Origin: Styela clava
Taxonomy: Eukaryota > Chordata > Ascidiacea > Stolidobranchia > Styelidae
Direction: 5' to 3'
DNA length: 64,000 bases
Assembly (NCBI RefSeq): GCF_964204865.1
Contig: NC_135251.1
Span: 20,832,001-20,896,000, forward strand
Positions 59,501 through 64,000 of this stretch are shown here, one piece after another (positions within the stretch are counted from its first letter, which is position 1; each line of letters opens with the position of its first letter). The notes below the pieces were generated by a model. That model saw only the letters and a program-made list of their open reading frames with translations, was not told where the DNA came from and did no database searches. The position numbers and the translations under genes are program-made.

Positions 59501-62500
59501 TACTTTGCTAGATAACAATTCTTCCGGGATTAATTTTGTGTTTATCAAATTTTATTCAAAATTTATTTCAGCCGATGGGATGGGCAAAAAAGAAAAACTG
59601 TAAATGTACAAAAATAAAATCGAAAATAGCAAAAACTGTTTAGTAAAGTTTAGTAGAGTAACGTTTTTGTAAAAAAGTACTGTTTATATGCTTCCCCTAA
59701 TTTGACTAGATTTATTACTAAGTTTAAAATATTTAATTTTTATTGGTCAGAGTGGGCTATTTTATCATCTATTCCCGTCCCTATATTTTTAAAAATAAGT
59801 ATATATTTACCATATACTATATTTTTTATTTACTATTCTAGTTTTCTTTTACAGCGCCTGGAAATATTACAGATTTGACTGTAAAATCAACAACCACGTC
59901 GTTTACTCCTAAATGGACTGCCGTTACCGGTGCTACGTCCTACTTGCTCAATTTAAAAAGAACAAGAGACAACCAAGATATAAAATCGGACAAGCAAGTT
60001 TCAATCGAAGAAGTTGTGGGAGGAGTCCGTCCGGGAACTCATTATACACTTGATGTCACGGCTGTGAATGACGCCGGAGGAAGTTTCAAAGCTTTTGAAA
60101 CTTTTACCACGAGTAATAATATTTAAATGTGATTTTGCATCGTCCGAAAATTTGTGGGAAATGAAGAATTTTGATGCATGTAGAACGTTTTTATAGTGTG
60201 GTCAAAAATTGAAAATAGATAAGACTCAGTCTTTCTATGTTCAAAGTCTTTTCCCGTTATGCTTCTTGTTACCAGTTATGGAATCTTAGACCTCATTTGA
60301 AAAAAAATTTAGAACCGGTAATTTACTTTTATTCTGAGAAGAGAGTGATCACTGTTCGATACATTTTTCCTTTGTCATAAATTGCCATTATTTTTCCTTG
60401 TTGCAGACTTGTCCACTCCAACAGAAGTTAAAATAGTAGCAATAACAAAGAATCGTTTTCTGTTGACTTGGAAAGAAGTTGACGGCGCAAATCAATACGA
60501 GTATTCGTGCACAGATAAAATCGCCCAAAACACGACAGAAACTCAAGTTGCAGTAGAGGATTTAAAGTCTAATCAACAGTACACTTGCGAAGTTGCAGCT
60601 CTAACTCCGGACATGAAGAGTTTAAAAAGTTCATATTCCGAAAGGACAGGTACGTTGATCACAGTACCGGAAACAGACGAAAATTCTAAGTTGTACGCAT
60701 ATTTAGGAATGTATGAATTAGGTAAAAATCAATATCAAAGAATTTAACTGATGCCAGTTTTTTAAGGTATTCAATTCGTCGCTAGGTTGTGATAGACGAG
60801 CACCCAAAGTTACAGAACATCAATGAATAGATGAATCTGTCTGTTTTTGCAACATGTAGCATATTAACTTCGCTAACTTAATGTCAGTTTTTTCTTGATG
60901 ACGGTCTATTATCAATCACTCATCATTCTGAATATTTATTTCTATTGGCAAGGCTCTTTCTATAATGTCACACAACCTTTATCCTCATTCATTCGGTATA
61001 TCATCATAAACTCTCCTTCGACTAATTTTTTTAGGAAATAAACAAATACATCCAAAATACCCAGACTATGTAGCATATGTGCTGAGTTTTTGTCAAGTTG
61101 CAGTCCATTTAATGTACTGGACTGAAAAATGTTATTTGAGAATCAAGTGCCTATGTGTAATATTTTTCAGCAATGCTCGAATGTGATAAAAGTCCGTGCC
61201 TAAATGGTGGTATTTGCAAGGAACGGGATACGTCGGGATTTGATTGTCAATGTACTTCTGCATACGAAGGAAAAACTTGTGAAAACGGTGAGTTGAAATT
61301 TAATACGCGATAATATTGCATGTCAATTAAAAGTTACCGTAATATTTTTATCGATCAGAACGATCAAAAAATCTTGAATTTATGATTTAATTTTATTCAG
61401 TACGCAATTGGTGCGAAGAGAGAGAGACACCTTGTCCTGGCAACGCAACATGCTTCAATGACGTGAATATTCTGAAATCTCGTTGCGAGTGCAACGCGGG
61501 GTTTACAGGGGATGCGGAATTACGTTGTGTTGGTAAGTGGGCGCTCCCGAAGTATGTGTACCAAGATGGCGCACAACCTGAACCCTAACCTGGTACACCT
61601 AACCTGGTACATCTAAGATGAATATAGTGATAAATAGAGTTTTGAATCGTCAAGAGACAGTTTTGCGTTTGATAAATTCCTACAGATCAGAATACGAACG
61701 AACAAAAGTGTGAGAGGTTTATTAAACAACTTGACGTAAGCAATATATGTGCCGTTTGCATGTGTTAAGAAAGCTAAGAAATTGTACCAATAAATTTTAG
61801 AAATCATTGCTTTTATTTTAGTTGGGTTTAAAAGTAAATAAATATTTTAGTAGGATTCTCATATGTCCTATTCGATGCAAAAACAGAAAATTATCCTTAA
61901 ACAATAATTTGGCAAATATAAATAGATCCAAGTTTGGGGGTTATTTTCTCTTCATAAAAAAAAGAATTGAACATAGCAAACTTTTGATTAATCAGTTTTT
62001 TTAAACATTTAAAAGTGTGCTTCTTATTTTTGTCTTCAACGCTATTTTCATGTTGCAAAAAATTGTATGTCTGTCCTAATCTATAATATATTATCATAAC
62101 AGCATTTTGTCCTGACTCATCCATGGTGAAAGACAATGTTACTTTAACTTTCAACACTTCCTATACTGGAAGGGTAGCCCATTCCACGGAAAAGTGTGAC
62201 GGTGAGTTCAAAAACTTTTATTTTCTGGAAACTATAATTCATTAAATTATTAATTTAATAGCATTACTAAAACATACAGAAGCGGAATTTCCTTTTACTT
62301 TAAATTAAATATGCAAATTTCATTATTGGTCCGAGCTTCACAAAAAAATGAATATATTTCCACAGTTGTAATTCTTACATAAAAGCTTAATACAATGCTC
62401 TAATGAAAAAAACAATGTTTGCCATTCTAGTTTTGATTCTACTACGATTGTTCACAATAACATTCGTTTCAGGTCGTTCAAAAGCTTCGGTTGTTTGCGT

Positions 62501-63012
62501 TACAACATTTAACGGTAACACGGCTGTTTCTGAATATCCAGAATCTGGAGTCACCTTGGTGAAATGTGGTACAACAGTGGATGATGTGGTATCCAAGGTA
62601 AATAAACAGTAATATAGTTTTCATTTGAATTATCTTGGTATTTCTTGAGTTTTGGAAATTTCAGAGTTATATTTTGGGATTTTTTTGTGATAAATTTCAA
62701 TGGCATCGTTGGCTATAATATATGCCACTATTTAAAGCAAAGGCATAGATAATACATACGTAAGTTTGAGAACAATAGTCCAGTCGAGGAAGCTGAAACT
62801 CCAACAATGACGTGAATCGTGTCATACTTCCGAAGGTATTGGGCGTTGCATATTGTATAACCTAATATGTTCTATCCCACTATTAAACTATCTTTACCAA
62901 TAATCTGTGTGTACTACACGACCCGCGACGGAAGAATAATCATTATATATTTTTTTATTATTATTTATATATGTTTGCATTTACTGTATGTTTATTGTTT
63001 GACGAACGAAAT

Positions 63013-63049
<37 letters not shown>

Positions 63050-63358
63050 ACATTTTATAAAAAATATACTTAAAACCATATCTTTACCCATCACTACAAC
63101 TTACAATCAACTTAATCACAGATGTATGTCTATTGTATATCTATCTCCCCGTGAAAATATGCATGCATTACTCTTTATATCGATCCAAACACTGCTTGAC
63201 AGGTAACTGATACGACGACTGACTCCAAAAAACTAACGGAACAGACAAAAAAATTAGAAGTCTTGACGTCGGGTGATGCACTTAAGGAAGACGATGTCAG
63301 TAAAGTAGCTGAATATATTGATGACGTTGCAAAAATTTCTGGAAAGAGCAAGAATACG
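41015..63358 (+). CDS. Putative adhesion GPCR ectodomain: CUB, 14 FN3, 2 EGF, HRM-like, GAIN start (3' end outside window)
   Basis: I join 27 exons: 41015-41090, 42003-42181, 43350-43497, 43773-43961, 48319-48585, 48764-48858, 49211-49367, 49925-50176, 51131-51379, 51464-51730, 51807-51901, 52297-52453, 54107-54355, 54436-54702, 54772-54866, 55330-55486, 57064-57324, 57502-57765, 58033-58127, 58846-59002, 59855-60112, 60407-60649, 61171-61287, 61401-61532, 62103-62201, 62473-62597, 63203-63358. All have AG/GT borders and compatible phases (almost all modules phase 1-1), giving 1602 codons without a stop. Order: signal peptide 1-21, CUB about 24-133, linker to 197, FN3 domains 198-1392, EGF 1393-1475, HRM-like 1476-1550, GAIN subdomain A from 1551. 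The autoproteolysis site and seven helices would lie beyond the window. Calling it an aGPCR rests on the HRM-plus-GAIN end; the FN3 array itself is certain. Confidence 0.88.
43773..43961 (+). CDS. Exon 4: linker of unknown fold
   Basis: A 63-residue phase 1-1 exon, polar, without cysteine, between CUB and the first FN3. No domain recognised. A 4.4-kb intron with two hAT elements follows. Confidence 0.7.
44381..44686. mobile_element. hAT-like MITE
   Basis: The left end with CGACATGGGCATTACG and the right end with CTCGCCCATTTCT are imperfect inverses. Flanks GCTCTATA (44373-44380) and GCTCTACA (44687-44694) match at 7 of 8. In the 4.4-kb intron after exon 4. Confidence 0.6.
44949..45223. mobile_element. 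hAT MITE with 8-bp TSD
   Basis: Left CAGGGCTTGGCAATTAATTT, right inverse CGAGGGTGGGAAAATT, with GCCCGCGGGCC near the right end. Flanks ACTTAGAC (44941-44948) and TCTTAGAC (45224-45231) match at 7 of 8. Confidence 0.8.
45415..45960. repeat. Tandem duplication of about 165 bp
   Basis: 45415-45580 and 45795-45960 are direct copies with moderate divergence (TTAACAAAATACC, GATTAAATAATTAC, ATTAAGGCAACAATA), separated by about 215 bases. Intronic. From 45961 to 48318 I see no exon, only AT-rich sequence with a TA run. Confidence 0.8.
48319..49367 (+). CDS. FN3 domains 1 and 2 (types B and C)
   Basis: FN3-1 is one exon (48319-48585) with the core Trp in AKWMEV and LPSGSDYNI. FN3-2 is split over 48764-48858 and 49211-49367, the phase-0 intron falling after the C-strand Tyr (GATSYR), with LSPGSLYTI in the second half. 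Confidence 0.88.
49925..50176 (+). CDS. FN3 domain 3 (type A)
   Basis: Single phase 1-1 exon, with VPESVSNL at the start, the core Trp in VSWTGATG, LSPGIDHYL and NAGGKSP, ending TNFTTG. Confidence 0.9.
50307..50540 (+). pseudogene. Decayed FN3 exon (type B) within the array
   Basis: Homologous to the exons at 51464 and 54436 (LLP at the start, SIPGA-YY, EKRN, LPSGS, YN). The acceptor TTTCAG is kept, but the codon for the core Trp has become TGA, a TAG follows after the YY motif with several residues missing, and the 3' end with its donor is lost near 50530. Skipping it leaves the frame intact because neighbouring introns are all phase 1. Confidence 0.85.
50634..50890 (+). repeat. Interspersed repeat, copy 2
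   Basis: Inverted relative of 37305-37480, extended here by TTTCGTGAGATATCGCGTGT and a short run of ACAAACAAACAGACAAA. It lies in the intron between FN3-3 and FN3-4 and is missing from the duplicate block at 53786, so it inserted after that duplication or was lost there. Confidence 0.7.
51131..52453 (+). CDS. FN3 domains 4, 5, 6 (supermodule A-B-C)
   Basis: A: 51131-51379 (VPSSVSELRVV, SWSGVKG). B: 51464-51730 (ELLPFGAS, LNWTSIPGA, EKRNMYN, NLPSGSLFEI). C: 51807-51901 plus 52297-52453 (RVSWSTIKGAIHYQ, then NLSPGTVYNLSI). Confidence 0.9.
53513..53543. repeat. (TA)n microsatellite
   Basis: Pure TA run in the intron between FN3-6 and FN3-7. Another TA run is at 48063-48084. Confidence 0.95.
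54107..55486 (+). CDS. FN3 domains 7, 8, 9 (supermodule A-B-C)
   Basis: A: 54107-54355 (VPSSVSELRVV, then STWWNGTKG). B: 54436-54702 (ELLPSGAS, LNWTSIPGA). C: 54772-54866 plus 55330-55486 (RVSWSAIKEAIHYQ, RLSPGTLYNLSI). Confidence 0.9.
54977..55086. mobile_element. Palindromic MITE, copy 3
   Basis: Arms GAAGTATGTGCACC...GGCGCACAACCTGAAC and inverse. Exact 8-bp duplications AAAAGTTG (54969-54976, 55087-55094). It lies in the intron splitting FN3-9. Confidence 0.92.
56494..56602. mobile_element. Palindromic MITE, copy 4
   Basis: Foldback related to copy 3, with TSD AAATTGGA/AAATTGAA (56486-56493, 56603-56610), 7 of 8 matching. Intron before FN3-10. Confidence 0.85.
57064..59002 (+). CDS. FN3 domains 10, 11, 12 (supermodule A-B-C)
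   Basis: A: 57064-57324 (VPGNISNLTI; the domain contains a KCACSY segment with two extra cysteines). B: 57502-57765 (ELIPQST, IEWPVIDGA, EMRNLYN, SLPSGSFFNI). C: 58033-58127 plus 58846-59002 (LGWTKIVGALKYK, NLLPGTEYNLEI). Older and more diverged than the two preceding supermodules. Confidence 0.88.
58156..58265. mobile_element. Palindromic MITE, copy 5
   Basis: Subfamily of copies 1 and 2 (GGTACTCCTGAAGTGTGCGC start). TSD TCTAAATT/CTTAAATT, 6 of 8 matching. In the intron splitting FN3-12. Confidence 0.85.
59855..60649 (+). CDS. FN3 domains 13 and 14
   Basis: 59855-60112 is an A-type domain (APGNITDLTV, PKWTAVTGA, VRPGTHYTLDV). 60407-60649 encodes the last FN3 (LTWKEVDGANQYEYSC, LKSNQQYTCEV) with a pair of cysteines not seen in the other domains. 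Confidence 0.88.
61171..61532 (+). CDS. Two EGF-like domains
   Basis: Exon 61171-61287 gives a six-cysteine EGF (CDKSPCLNGGIC, CQCTSAYEGKTC). Exon 61401-61532 gives another (WCEERETPCPGNATC, CECNAGFTGD, RCV) without the calcium-binding N-terminus. Confidence 0.9.
61540..61612. mobile_element. Palindromic MITE, half copy
   Basis: One arm only (GGCGCTCCCGAAGTATGTG through ACCCTAACCTGGTACA), then a short repeat of CCTAACCTGGTACA. It starts seven bases after the exon end at 61532, directly behind the donor. Confidence 0.8.
62103..62597 (+). CDS. Hormone-receptor-motif-like domain
   Basis: Exons 62103-62201 and 62473-62597. Four cysteines (FCPDS, EKCD, VVCV, VKCG) in HRM order with a central SYTGRVA resembling the usual T-x-x-G-x-x-A. 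The tryptophans typical of HRM domains are missing, so this is a degenerate HRM or a related fold. Position between EGF and GAIN is what one expects in adhesion GPCRs. Confidence 0.6.
63016..63044. repeat. (CT)n microsatellite
   Basis: Uninterrupted CT run in the intron between exons 26 and 27 of the adhesion-GPCR-like gene. Confidence 0.95.
63203..63358 (+). CDS. Start of GAIN domain (subdomain A helix)
   Basis: A 52-codon phase 0-0 exon. The pattern LTEQTKKLEVLTS followed by LKEDDVSKVAEYIDDVAKIS matches the first helices of GAIN domains (L-x-x-x-DV-x-x-V-x-x-I-x-x-I). The gene continues to the right of the window. Confidence 0.65.
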
Positions 63359-63574
63359 GTAATATGATATACATGATTTACTGGTGTATGTGGGCAATAT
63401 GGTGTTTCTATATGAAATTCTACTGAACGTGGAAAGCTCGAATCATTGTGTTAGACCGTTACTCACTGTATAATTGTACCCTGCTGTACCAGAATTGAGT
63501 TGCCATGGATGAATTATATATCCCTCATAATTCATAGTGCAAAGTAAATACAGAGGCAAGATTGTTTTCTGAAG

Positions 63575-63728
63575 TAAGTCCATGCATCTGAAACAAATAA
63601 CTGACTAACTAACCCCATACCCGACATGGACTGGTAGCCCGACGAGAGGCCGTGAGCGATTCGCCATATGATTGAGCCGTCCTATAGGCCCCCGCCCTTC
63701 ATCACTATGTAAATACTATCCTATCCTG
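63575..63728 (+). mobile_element. SINE 3'-tail copy
   Basis: Shares GTCCATGCATCTG, CCCATACCCGACATGGACTG, CGAGAGGCCGTG and CATATGATTGAGCCG with the other copies, ending ACTATCCTATCC. Like the copy at 20755, it lacks the tRNA head. Confidence 0.78.
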
Positions 63729-63777
63729 AAACAATGAATTATAAAATTATTTGATTTATTATTTGATTGTAGTAACT

Positions 63778-64000
63778 CAGGGGTTCCCAACCCGAGGTAG
63801 CTCCAAACTTTTAAGGGGATTTGACTTGCCTTGTTGATAGATTTTACTTGTTAGCAAGCATTAGCGTGCTTCAAATGCAGTTTTGTGAATTTAACACATT
63901 TTAGGTGCATTTATATCTACAACTCTACATTGAAATTACTTTTTCCAAAGCCCATTTTGTTCATGAAATTTTTGTGAAAATGGAAATTTAAAAAAAGGGG
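63778..64000 (+). mobile_element. hAT element, left end only
   Basis: CAGGGGTTCCCAACCCGAGG is a hAT terminus; the right end lies outside the window. Confidence 0.6.

Larger units (their letters stand above)
63359..64000. other. Intron of the adhesion-GPCR-like gene to the window edge
   Basis: No further exon is visible here. It contains a SINE tail and the start of a hAT element, listed separately. Confidence 0.6.

Noticed and set aside
62403-62472. Start of a separate gene at an ATG before exon 26 (hydrophobic leader-like)
   Set aside because: The frame MKKTMFAILVLILL is intronic polypyrimidine-rich sequence ahead of the acceptor TTTCAG; exon 26 fits the upstream exon in phase and domain.

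Overview
This is a eukaryotic, AT-rich animal genomic window. Genes have short to medium GT-AG introns, coding exons are ordinary metazoan ones, and the spaces between them are packed with small DNA transposons and a tRNA-derived SINE. Gene content (an ALDH1/2 enzyme, two cilium/sperm-axoneme proteins, the PP2A scaffold subunit, a VWA-EGF membrane protein and an adhesion-GPCR-like receptor), modest intron sizes and many hAT elements fit an invertebrate deuterostome. An ascidian tunicate is my best guess, but nothing in the sequence fixes the species.

Left part (1-12,200): the 3' part of an intronless ALDH1/ALDH2-type gene (+); a non-autonomous hAT element with an 8-bp target duplication; a tandem duplication that copied the 3' end of the next gene, leaving a frameshifted fragment; then two intronless genes transcribed away from each other, a SHIPPO/STPGR-repeat protein resembling LEXM/CIMAP2 (-) and an EFCAB6-like multi-EF-hand protein (+). 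The 1-kb spacer between them carries a perfect RFX X-box, the signature of ciliary genes, so the pair probably shares a promoter.

Middle (12,200-29,200): a transposon-rich spacer (hAT with a nested palindromic MITE, two foldback elements with 10-bp target duplications, another TIR element), then a complete 10-exon gene for the PP2A 65-kDa scaffold subunit A (587 codons) with SINE and hAT pieces in its introns.

Right part (29,200-64,000): a minus-strand gene for a single-pass membrane protein (VWA domain, three EGF domains, TM, short tail) lies head to head with a large plus-strand gene that runs off the right edge. For the latter I could join 27 exons with fully compatible phases into 1602 codons: signal peptide, CUB domain, 14 fibronectin type III domains, two EGF domains, a hormone-receptor-motif-like domain and the beginning of a GAIN domain. 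This is the ectodomain of a putative adhesion GPCR with an architecture I do not recognise. Its FN3 array is built from a three-domain, four-exon supermodule repeated in tandem, including one decayed exon with stop codons. The same introns host several copies of a palindromic MITE that is also found elsewhere in the window.
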